The notes under the pieces: generated by a model
Told to the model about the DNA's origin: nothing
The model's database searches: none
Seen by the model: only the letters and a program-made list of their open reading frames with translations
Part shown: one piece after another, positions 1 through 5,595 of the stretch
Numbering within the stretch: the first letter of the stretch is position 1
Layout of the letters: every line of letters begins with the position of its first letter
Translations under genes and position numbers: made by a program
NCBI GenBank assembly: GCA_025935475.1
Contig: JAICVE010000188.1
Coordinates: 1 to 5,986 of the forward strand
Source of the DNA: Nitrospira sp.
Lineage (GTDB): Bacteria > Nitrospirota > Nitrospiria > Nitrospirales > Nitrospiraceae
Length of the DNA: 5,986 nucleotides
Direction of reading: 5' to 3'

Positions 1-30
1 AATCGATACCGCCGGTATTGATTTCGATAC
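1..30. repeat. Dyad plus a third half-site, possible regulator-binding array
   Basis: Positions 1-10 (AATCGATACC) and 14-23 (GGTATTGATT) form a 10-bp inverted repeat around a 3-bp centre, perfect except for one G-T pair. The half-site TCGATAC at 3-9 recurs in the same orientation at 24-30, exactly 21 bp later (two helical turns). The reverse half-site GTATTGA is at 15-21. Three half-sites on alternating strands look more like a protein-binding array than an RNA structure, because no U-rich tail follows. The array ends about 95 bp before the candidate sigma-54 promoter, a usual distance for enhancer-binding proteins. It could instead serve a gene lying left of the window. The regulator is unknown. 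Confidence 0.35.
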
Positions 31-124
31 GTGGATTTCTCTCCATCCTTCTCAGGCCTAACCCCATCAGCGATAGATCAACAATTTAGGATTCTTGAGT
101 AAGGCAGCGATTCCGCGCTGGACG

Positions 125-140
125 TGGCATGTCTGTTGCT
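125..140 (+). promoter_or_regulatory. Candidate sigma-54 (-24/-12) promoter
   Basis: TGGCATGTCTGTTGCT matches the RpoN consensus TGGCACG-N4-TTGCW at all fixed positions but one (C to T in the sixth). The essential GG (126-127) and GC (138-139) doublets are present with correct spacing. The predicted transcript would start near 151 on the plus strand and run toward the hairpin at 282-319 and the DNA-binding protein gene at 392. Sigma-54 promoters need an activator bound upstream, and the half-site array at 1-30 could fill that role. No good sigma-70 hexamer pair was seen between here and 392. The motif is seen directly; its activity is inferred. Confidence 0.42.
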
Positions 141-150
141 GAGCCGGTTC

Positions 151-319
151 TGCACAGCGATGCACCATGACCACGAGGATGAATCATTCCAAAGAATTGG
201 CAAGAAGCGGCGCAGAACTTGGACGCGCCGGCGGATCGTGCCCATCCGGCGGCCCTCCGTCGCCCCGTTTCTCTGCCATCGAGGCTGCGGGCCTGCACTT
301 CGGCCCGCAGCCTTCTTCT
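151..319 (+). ncRNA. Candidate small RNA or attenuated 5' leader
   Basis: This stretch lies between the predicted start of the sigma-54-like promoter and the end of the terminator-like hairpin, giving a transcript of about 169 nt. No open frame inside it has a convincing ribosome-binding site. A frame open from 167 joins the downstream gene but would have to read through the hairpin. The stretch may be a stand-alone regulatory RNA, or the leader of the 129-residue DNA-binding protein gene with the hairpin as an attenuator. I recognise no known RNA family. The call depends entirely on the two flanking signals being real. Confidence 0.2.
282..319 (+). terminator. Terminator-like hairpin with T-rich tail
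   Basis: GGCTGCGGGCC at 283-293 pairs perfectly with GGCCCGCAGCC at 302-312. The pair A282-T313 extends the stem to 12 bp, with an 8-nt loop at 294-301. TTCTTCT follows at 313-319. The strong GC stem directly before a T-rich run is the form of an intrinsic terminator on the plus strand. The other side is not T-rich when read on the minus strand, so it would not act in both directions. It lies 72 bp before the start of the DNA-binding protein gene, so it either ends an upstream transcript or attenuates that gene. Confidence 0.5.
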
Positions 320-380
320 GAAGGCAAACTCCCGTGGCAAAGGGTGAGCAACAAACAACCGTCTTCCCTATCACCATGTG

Positions 381-386
381 AGGAGG
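381..386 (+). promoter_or_regulatory. Shine-Dalgarno of the 129-residue protein
   Basis: AGGAGG is a full match to the Shine-Dalgarno consensus, 5 nt before the ATG at 392. It decides the start of this gene against the longer in-frame reading from ATG 167, which has no comparable site. Confidence 0.75.
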
Positions 387-391
387 AATCC

Positions 392-781
392 ATGCCGACG
401 ACGACAACGACCCCAGGCCCCATCGAGAGCCAACTCCGTCGTGGCGGAGCTGTCACAAGCCTTGTCACCGAGAAGAGTGAAAAACCCCGGATGGTACGGC
501 TGACAGTCAATCTGCCATCCCATCTCATTGAACAGATGCGCGACGCCGTGTACTGGACGCCGGGACTCACGTTGGCGTGGATGATCGGGCGAGCGGTTCG
601 CGCTGCGCTGGCAGACTTGGAAACCATTCATCAAGGACCGTTCCCCAGACGGTTGAAGCCGCTGCGTGCAGGGCGGCCCCGTCTGGTCGGTCAGTCCATG
701 AATGTCCGGCCGTCGGGAACTGGCGAGAGTGACGTCCCGGGGAAGGGCATCGTCAGCGGGCCTGTGGTCACGAGGAACTGA
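392..781 (+). CDS. Ribbon-helix-helix-like DNA-binding protein, 129 residues
   Basis: Likely a small DNA-binding regulator or DNA-organising protein; no specific target is known. The N-terminus (1-33) is Thr-rich and probably disordered. Residues 34-42 (MVRLTVNLP) have the alternating pattern of the DNA-contacting strand of a ribbon-helix-helix fold. They are followed by a helix at about 43-55 and a second at about 59-79, after the PGLT turn. Such proteins bind DNA as dimers and often repress their own gene. Residues 83-101 are rich in Arg, Lys and Pro and contain AGRPRL, which resembles an AT-hook core (GRP) and could add minor-groove contacts. The last 28 residues are Gly/Ser/Pro-rich. The start is fixed by AGGAGG 5 nt upstream. 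The gene stands alone on the plus strand and converges on the oxygenase gene. The fold assignment is from pattern only. Similar short proteins occur, as far as I recall, in Nitrospira. An antitoxin role is possible, but no toxin gene is adjacent in the window. Confidence 0.7.
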   Translation: MPTTTTTPGPIESQLRRGGAVTSLVTEKSEKPRMVRLTVNLPSHLIEQMRDAVYWTPGLTLAWMIGRAVRAALADLETIHQGPFPRRLKPLRAGRPRLVGQSMNVRPSGTGESDVPGKGIVSGPVVTRN

Positions 782-804
782 TCGATTCGCTCGAGAGCCC
801 TACA

Positions 805-1593
805 TCAGCGTGCTTTGGGAGGAGAGGAGAATGCCCGCTTGAAGACACCGCGAATGCCGAAATAGGCGAATGAATCTTTGAGGTTGGAATACAATCGCTT
901 CAAGGGACCCATGTCGGGATTGGTCACGTATTCCATCGTCAACGCGATCCGCTCCTCTCCTTGTCCCAGCGGCGTCACGGCATGCCACAGTTTGTCGCCG
1001 TTGAAGATCACCATGTCGCCGGGCTCGGTGACTAATTCCAACGTTCGTGGCATCTTGCCGGGAACGTCCTTGAACAGTTCGCAGACCAGCTTGCACTGCG
1101 TCGATCTGTCGACCAATCCCATCAGAATTGTATAGCGGGCCCCTTTGTAATAGCTGGTGTCGTAGTGAAACCCGATATGGTCACCGGCCTCCGTGTAATA
1201 GTACAGGGCGCACGCGTGCGGATCATTGTCCGGACAGAGCATGAGCTTGGCGTCGGTGATTCGGCTGAGAAACGCCAGAAATGCCGGTGAGCGATACAGA
1301 TCAAGAAAGAGCGGGGCTTGTTCCTGCACCGCGTAGTAGCTCACGCTTCCGCCCTTCTTGTGGCCGGGAATGTAATTGCGATTCAGCTGATGCTTGACCC
1401 CCTGCGCCTGAGGCACGAGCGTCGCTTCGACGAAGTCGCGCGGAAGAAACTGGGGGATGACAATGAACTCGTTCTGCTCCCAATAGTCTCGAGATAATCG
1501 ATCAACGTCCAGCCTGGCGATGGCCTGTTCCGTCGCCTCTGCGACCGAGCCCAAGACTGCTGTACTCATCGGTGATCGCTGTCCTGCTGCCAT
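805..1593 (-). CDS. 2-oxoglutarate/Fe(II)-dependent oxygenase, substrate unknown
   Basis: Predicted cytosolic non-haem iron oxygenase of 262 residues. It would couple decarboxylation of 2-oxoglutarate to oxidation, usually hydroxylation, of an unidentified substrate. The facial triad is visible: H143-x-D145 in GFHYDTS, and distal H204 in KLWHAVTPLG. R215 in EERIALTMEY is well placed to bind the 2-oxoglutarate carboxylate. A conserved-looking GDMVIFNGDKL strand (192-202) precedes the distal His. The intact Asp argues against a halogenase of this superfamily, where that residue is Gly or Ala. There is no signal peptide or membrane segment. It is the last gene of the minus-strand cluster, 10 bp after lolA. 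The chosen ATG at 1593 has a weak GGGA 5 nt upstream. A second ATG at 1569 (residue 9) has AGGA but 12 nt away. The family call is firm; prolyl, lysyl, phytanoyl-type or other substrates cannot be told apart here. Confidence 0.85.
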   Translation of the reverse strand: MAAGQRSPMSTAVLGSVAEATEQAIARLDVDRLSRDYWEQNEFIVIPQFLPRDFVEATLVPQAQGVKHQLNRNYIPGHKKGGSVSYYAVQEQAPLFLDLYRSPAFLAFLSRITDAKLMLCPDNDPHACALYYYTEAGDHIGFHYDTSYYKGARYTILMGLVDRSTQCKLVCELFKDVPGKMPRTLELVTEPGDMVIFNGDKLWHAVTPLGQGEERIALTMEYVTNPDMGPLKRLYSNLKDSFAYFGIRGVFKRAFSSPPKAR

Positions 1594-1603
1594 TGTTATC
1601 CCG

Positions 1604-2317
1604 TTAAGGCTGGGTCAGCACCGGCGCCTTGACGACTTCGACATCGGGTGGAAACTTGGGGACAAACAGGTCGTCATCCAACCCGATATTCGATTGCAGG
1701 GAAGAAAATTCGAAATTCGACACGTTCCCGCTGACCTCATGCAGGGAAAGGCTTCGAATAAAATACGTTTTCGGGAAGACTTCCACGACGATTCTCTGCA
1801 CCGTCCCATGCGCCTCCGCGTCATGCGACTTCGGCACCAGCGTCACGAGCCTGATGCCTCCCACGCCACGGCTTTTCCCCGGAGTCGGTTCGGCCTCGAA
1901 GGAGGCATCGAGCTTCGCCGCCCCCTGAAGCAGCTCCAGCGGCGCTCGGGACGCAGCCATGTGAGTGAGTTTTCCGACCAGGACCTGCTTGTGCTCCGGC
2001 ACATAGACTTTAACGTCGTCTCCTTGGACATAAATGTCTTCGGCGGAAGGGTCCAGATAGTTCCAGCGCAAGCGGCCGGGCTTCTTGATGTACACCTTTC
2101 CGGACGAGGTCATCGGCCGTTCAAATCCTTCGATCGTCGTCTTCTGCGTGAAATCGGCCTGGAGGTCCTTCGTCTTTTCATAGCGCGCTTGCAAGCGCTT
2201 CATCACTTCCCGGACTTCCTTGCGTGCCTGCTCGTCGCCACCCTCCTCTCCCAAGACGGGATACGAAACGCTCACCGCGAGCACGGCGCCGATGGCCAGC
2301 ACCCCCAGCCTCATCAT
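1604..2317 (-). CDS. lolA: LolA, periplasmic outer-membrane lipoprotein carrier protein
   Basis: LolA accepts lipoproteins released from the inner membrane by the LolCDE ABC transporter and ferries them across the periplasm to the outer membrane. The 237-residue product has a hydrophobic signal peptide at about 1-23 (core LGVLAIGAVLAVSVSYPVLG) with no lipobox Cys, so it should be a soluble periplasmic protein. Family hallmarks are LQADFTQK (52-59), GKVYIKKPGRLRW (73-85), the YVQGDDVKVYVPEHKQV strands (96-112), and a C-terminal FVPKFPPDVEVV segment (218-229) like the usual ending of LolA. The start ATG overlaps the ftsK stop as ATGA, so translation is probably coupled; GGGGA lies 9 nt upstream. 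A second ATG follows at once (2314). The length is slightly above the usual 200 or so residues. No lolB, lolC, lolD or lolE lies in the window. Confidence 0.88.
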   Translation of the reverse strand: MMRLGVLAIGAVLAVSVSYPVLGEEGGDEQARKEVREVMKRLQARYEKTKDLQADFTQKTTIEGFERPMTSSGKVYIKKPGRLRWNYLDPSAEDIYVQGDDVKVYVPEHKQVLVGKLTHMAASRAPLELLQGAAKLDASFEAEPTPGKSRGVGGIRLVTLVPKSHDAEAHGTVQRIVVEVFPKTYFIRSLSLHEVSGNVSNFEFSSLQSNIGLDDDLFVPKFPPDVEVVKAPVLTQP

Positions 2318-4731
2318 TCGTGGGCATCCCCGACCGGCCCGCGGCGCCCGATCACTTCGCGGCGGCCATCGCGTCCGGCAGCACCGACCAACCCATCGGC
2401 TTCCATCTGCTCGATCATTCGGGCCGCCCGTGGATACCCCACCCTCAGCCTCCGTTGAATGAGAGACGCGGAGGCTTGTCCGGTCGACAGCACCAGTTCC
2501 TTGGCCTGCTCATAGACTTCGTCCTGCGCTTCCTCCTCCTTCACCTCTTCCTGTTTCAAGGACTGCAATTCCTGATTGTAGCTCGGCAAGGCTTGTTCTT
2601 TGACGAATTCAACCACGCGGCGGACGTCGTCGTCTGACACGAAGGAGCCGTGCAGGCGCATCAAGCGGCCCGTGCCGGAGGCGAGGTAGAGCATGTCGCC
2701 TCGGCCCAACAACGCTTCCGCGCCATTGGCATCGAGAATAGTCCGGGAATCCGTTTTCGAAGAAACTTGAAACGCGATACGCGCCGGAAAATTCGCCTTA
2801 ATCAACCCCGTCAGCACGTCGACGGAAGGACGCTGAGTCGCCAGCACGAGATGGATGCCGGAAGCGCGCGCCATCTGTGCCAGCCGCGCGATCTTGTCCT
2901 CGACGTCCTTCGGCGCGACCATCATCAAATCCGCAAGTTCGTCGATCATGACGACGATGAATGGCAGGGGTTCCGGTGGAGTCGGCGGCGGCATGAACGA
3001 TCCGGGGTTGCCGTCCTGAATTGCCGTTTCCCCGGCAGACAGACGTTCCTCTTCCGAAAGAAAGCGCATCGGCAACTCCGGCTGATCCGGCTTGCCATCT
3101 GCTCCGGCCTCGGGAAGCACGCCTTGGGCGCCGGCCACCTTGCGGTTGTAGGAATCGATGTTGCGGACTCCTGCTTCCGCCAGCAATTTATACCGGCGCT
3201 CCATTTCCTGCACGACCCAACTCAAGCCGCGGGCCGCAGATTTCGGGTCGGTAATGACCGGCCGCAGCAGATGGGGAATCCCGTCGTAGGTCTGAAATTC
3301 CAGCATTTTGGGATCGATCAAGAGCAGTTTCACTTCATTGGGTTTTGCCGAGAGCAAGATGCTGATCAGCATCGTATTCAGACTGACGCTCTTGCCCGCA
3401 CCGGTGGCGCCGGCGACGAGGAGATGCGGCATGGTTTTCAGATCAGCCGTAACGGGGGCGCCGAAAATGTCCTTTCCGAGCGCCAGCGTCAGTTTGGACC
3501 GAGCCCGTGTGAAGGCATCGCTCGTCGCGACTTCCTTCATCGACACCGTTTCACGCTGCGTATTGGGCACTTCGATCCCGACGACCGACTTGCCGGGGAT
3601 CGGTGCCACGATGCGCAAGCTGATGGCTTTCATCGCCAGGGCCAAGTCGTCGGCCAGGTTCACAATCCTCGCCACCTTTGTCCCGGGTGCCGGCTCGAAC
3701 TCATACATGGTCACCACAGGTCCAGGGCGGACCTCGGTGACCCGGCCTTCGATACCAAAGCTCAACAGCGCCTTCGAGAGGATGTCGGACTGGGTCTTGA
3801 GCTCGTCGTCGGTAATGCGGGCCAGGACGCCCGATGGGTCGGTCAACAATTCGTCCGCGTCCGGCAAGTGGTAATCGCCGGCGTCTTCGGTCTTGCTCGA
3901 GATCGCCGCCTCTGGTTCAGGTTCGTCGACCTCGACCGGCTCTGGTGGCATCGCCGCTCGCGGCAGGACCGCCACTTCAGCAGGAGTCGTCTCCTCCGGC
4001 TTCGGCAGCGCCTCTTCGATGACCGACCGGATGGATTTCGTCCGTTTCGGCTTGGCGGGCTTCGGCGCTTCTGCCTCTACCTCGTTTGTCCGCTCGGGAA
4101 TCAACCCTCTGATGCCCGCGAACGCCTTCTTGCCTCTCTCAGACGCTTGGACGGCCAACTGCGCGAGCGAGACCGGAGCCGTAAAGAGCAGCGCGACGAC
4201 GAACCCGGAAATGATGAGGATATGAGCACCGGTGTTGGCGAAATAGGCCCGGAGTCCGTCGGCCAGCAGTTGTCCGAACAGTCCCCCCGCCTGCCCTCGG
4301 AACACCATCCCGCTGGAAATCGTGGGCACGGCTGCGACCTCGAGATGGAGCAGCCCGCTCAGGAACAAGAGTGCCGCGAGCGAGGCGCCGGCATTGCGCA
4401 GCCGGATCGAAAGGTCGCTCTGAGTGAAGCATCGGGCGCCGAGAAGTCCCAGAAGCAGCGGAAACAGATACGCGGCGCCTCCGATCAGAGAAAAGAGCAA
4501 TGATGAAAAGACCGCGCCAGCCGAGCCGATCAGATTGTGCGTCGGCGGTGTTGTCGTGGCGCTCGATGTCGCCACGACCTTGGGCTCGCCGGGCACGAAA
4601 GACAGCAGACTCAACAGCGTCAGGAGGCTAAGCGCCACCAGAATGACGCCGATGACTTCACGCTTCAGATGGGAAGGGGGAGCTGGGACGCGACGGGCCT
4701 CGCCCCGCTTGGCCGAGCTGGTTACGCCCAT
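2314..4731 (-). CDS. ftsK: FtsK/SpoIIIE-type DNA translocase
   Basis: Septum-located ATP-driven DNA pump that clears and aligns chromosome termini during division and, in the family, activates XerCD recombination at dif. Numbering from ATG 4731 gives 805 residues. Four hydrophobic segments lie at about 26-46, 71-98, 113-135 and 171-193. A short Pro/Glu/Lys-rich linker (about 196-285) follows, far shorter than the roughly 600-residue linker of E. coli FtsK. In the motor, Walker A is GATGAGKS (441-448) and Walker B is VVMIDELAD with D597 and E598, followed by the family signature ATQRPSVDVLTGLIKANFP. A roughly 60-residue Pro/Gly-rich stretch (530-588) sits between the YN of DSYNRKV and Walker B. 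A charged stretch at 726-738 leads to a C-terminal winged-helix gamma domain (about 740-795) that reads polar DNA sites. An in-frame TTG at 4767 would add 12 residues. Neither start has a clear Shine-Dalgarno; ATG is preferred because the TTG falls in a possible -35 box. ftsK overlaps lolA by 4 bp. Confidence 0.93.
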   Translation of the reverse strand: MGVTSSAKRGEARRVPAPPSHLKREVIGVILVALSLLTLLSLLSFVPGEPKVVATSSATTTPPTHNLIGSAGAVFSSLLFSLIGGAAYLFPLLLGLLGARCFTQSDLSIRLRNAGASLAALLFLSGLLHLEVAAVPTISSGMVFRGQAGGLFGQLLADGLRAYFANTGAHILIISGFVVALLFTAPVSLAQLAVQASERGKKAFAGIRGLIPERTNEVEAEAPKPAKPKRTKSIRSVIEEALPKPEETTPAEVAVLPRAAMPPEPVEVDEPEPEAAISSKTEDAGDYHLPDADELLTDPSGVLARITDDELKTQSDILSKALLSFGIEGRVTEVRPGPVVTMYEFEPAPGTKVARIVNLADDLALAMKAISLRIVAPIPGKSVVGIEVPNTQRETVSMKEVATSDAFTRARSKLTLALGKDIFGAPVTADLKTMPHLLVAGATGAGKSVSLNTMLISILLSAKPNEVKLLLIDPKMLEFQTYDGIPHLLRPVITDPKSAARGLSWVVQEMERRYKLLAEAGVRNIDSYNRKVAGAQGVLPEAGADGKPDQPELPMRFLSEEERLSAGETAIQDGNPGSFMPPPTPPEPLPFIVVMIDELADLMMVAPKDVEDKIARLAQMARASGIHLVLATQRPSVDVLTGLIKANFPARIAFQVSSKTDSRTILDANGAEALLGRGDMLYLASGTGRLMRLHGSFVSDDDVRRVVEFVKEQALPSYNQELQSLKQEEVKEEEAQDEVYEQAKELVLSTGQASASLIQRRLRVGYPRAARMIEQMEADGLVGAAGRDGRREVIGRRGPVGDAHE

Positions 4732-4738
4732 GCGCGGG

Positions 4739-4767
4739 ATGCTAACACAGGGGGTAGGCCAATTCAA
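4739..4767 (-). promoter_or_regulatory. Possible sigma-70-type promoter for ftsK
   Basis: On the minus strand, TTGAAT (4767-4762) and TAGCAT (4744-4739) are separated by 17 bp. Each hexamer matches 4 of 6 consensus bases. This is the longest gap in the cluster (60 bp between rsmA and ftsK), a natural place for an internal promoter. Transcription would begin within a few bases of the ftsK ATG at 4731, giving a nearly leaderless mRNA, which agrees with the lack of a Shine-Dalgarno there. Hexamer matches of this quality are common by chance. Confidence 0.25.
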
Positions 4768-4791
4768 ACAAACGTCACGGCACTTTCACGG

Positions 4792-5595
4792 TCAGAAGAC
4801 GTTGCGGCGAGCCAGCTGACCGGTCAGTTCCATGAATTGCTCGATCGTTAACGTCTCGGCGCGGACGGTCGGAACCAACTTCATCGCCGCCACTGCCTCG
4901 GTCACGATCGGCGCCTTATATCCTTCGTCGCGAAGCGAATTCACCAGAGTTTTCCGGCGATGGGCAAATGCGGCTTTCACGAGGGCCGTAAAGGCCGGCT
5001 CTTCATGCGGAGGGAGCATCGCCTCCGGTCTTGGACGCACCACGACGACGGCGGAACCGACGTCCGGTCGCGGCCGAAAACAATTGGCCGAAACCTTGAA
5101 GGCCTTTCTCACGTCGGCCGCATATTGCATCATGACCGACAGAACACCGTAATCGGCGTCACCGGCCTTCGCCACGAGGCGGTCGGCGACTTCATTTTGC
5201 AGCATCAGCACCAAGCGTGGAAACCGGCGGCGCTGCTCGAGCACCTTGAAGAGGAGCGGGGTCGAAATGTAGTACGGCAGGTTCGCGACCACCACACCGG
5301 CCGGCAGGGTTTCGAACGGATGGATCAGGGCGTCCGCACAGATCACCTCCACATTCTTCCAGTCGGTTTGGCGCACTTGCAGCAGCGCACACAGTTCGGC
5401 ATCAATCTCGATCGCCACCACGCGACGGGCTGCACGAGAAAGCGCGTCCGTCAAGATGCCTCGGCCCGGACCGATTTCAAGCACCGTGTCGTCCGGCGCG
5501 AGTTCCGCTGCGGCGATGATTTTTCGAACGATGTTCTGATCGATTAGGAAATGCTGTCCGAGGCGCTTGTTTGCCGGAGGGAACGGCGCTGGCAC
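4792..5595 (-). CDS. rsmA: RsmA (KsgA), 16S rRNA dimethyladenosine transferase
   Basis: Transfers four methyl groups from S-adenosylmethionine to two adjacent adenines in the terminal hairpin of 16S rRNA (A1518 and A1519 in E. coli numbering), a late quality check in 30S assembly. Loss classically gives kasugamycin resistance. The 267-residue length is typical. Motifs in order are KRLGQHFL (10-17), the SAM-binding EIGPGRG (40-46), the acidic end of the next strand in EIDAEL (63-68), the catalytic NLPYY (105-109), FRPRPDVGSA (173-182), and FAHRRKTL (210-217) in the C-terminal domain. The start is GTG at 5595, chosen because GGAGG lies 7 nt upstream and no other start is in place before KRLGQHF. 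The stop of the preceding gene directly abuts this start. All expected catalytic residues are present. Confidence 0.95.
   Translation of the reverse strand: MPAPFPPANKRLGQHFLIDQNIVRKIIAAAELAPDDTVLEIGPGRGILTDALSRAARRVVAIEIDAELCALLQVRQTDWKNVEVICADALIHPFETLPAGVVVANLPYYISTPLLFKVLEQRRRFPRLVLMLQNEVADRLVAKAGDADYGVLSVMMQYAADVRKAFKVSANCFRPRPDVGSAVVVVRPRPEAMLPPHEEPAFTALVKAAFAHRRKTLVNSLRDEGYKAPIVTEAVAAMKLVPTVRAETLTIEQFMELTGQLARRNVF

Noticed and set aside
51..99. Long-range pairing of CTCA/CCTAA (51-61) with TTAGG/TGAG (86-99)
   Set aside because: Short arms broken by an internal loop and a 24-nt loop; too weak to call a structure.
371..381. Short palindrome TCAC-CAT-GTGA next to the start of the DNA-binding protein, as a possible self-operator
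   Set aside because: Only 4-bp arms and a single copy; such palindromes are expected by chance.
167..391. An in-frame N-terminal extension of the DNA-binding protein starting at ATG 167
   Set aside because: The extension lacks a ribosome-binding site, would run through the terminator-like hairpin, and has no protein-like pattern. AGGAGG before ATG 392 fixes the shorter form.
78..627. Minus-strand open frames of 87-147 codons across the left end
   Set aside because: Low-complexity Arg/Ser/Pro-rich translations, overlapping each other and the better-supported plus-strand gene, without good start sites.
1520..2458. A 312-codon plus-strand open frame opposite lolA
   Set aside because: It is antisense to a LolA gene with a signal peptide and family motifs, and has no recognisable domain of its own.
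2650..4503. A 617-codon open frame on the plus strand opposite ftsK
   Set aside because: It is the antisense of a clear FtsK gene. Its translation is Arg/Gln/His-rich with no recognisable domain, as expected for a shadow frame in GC-rich DNA.
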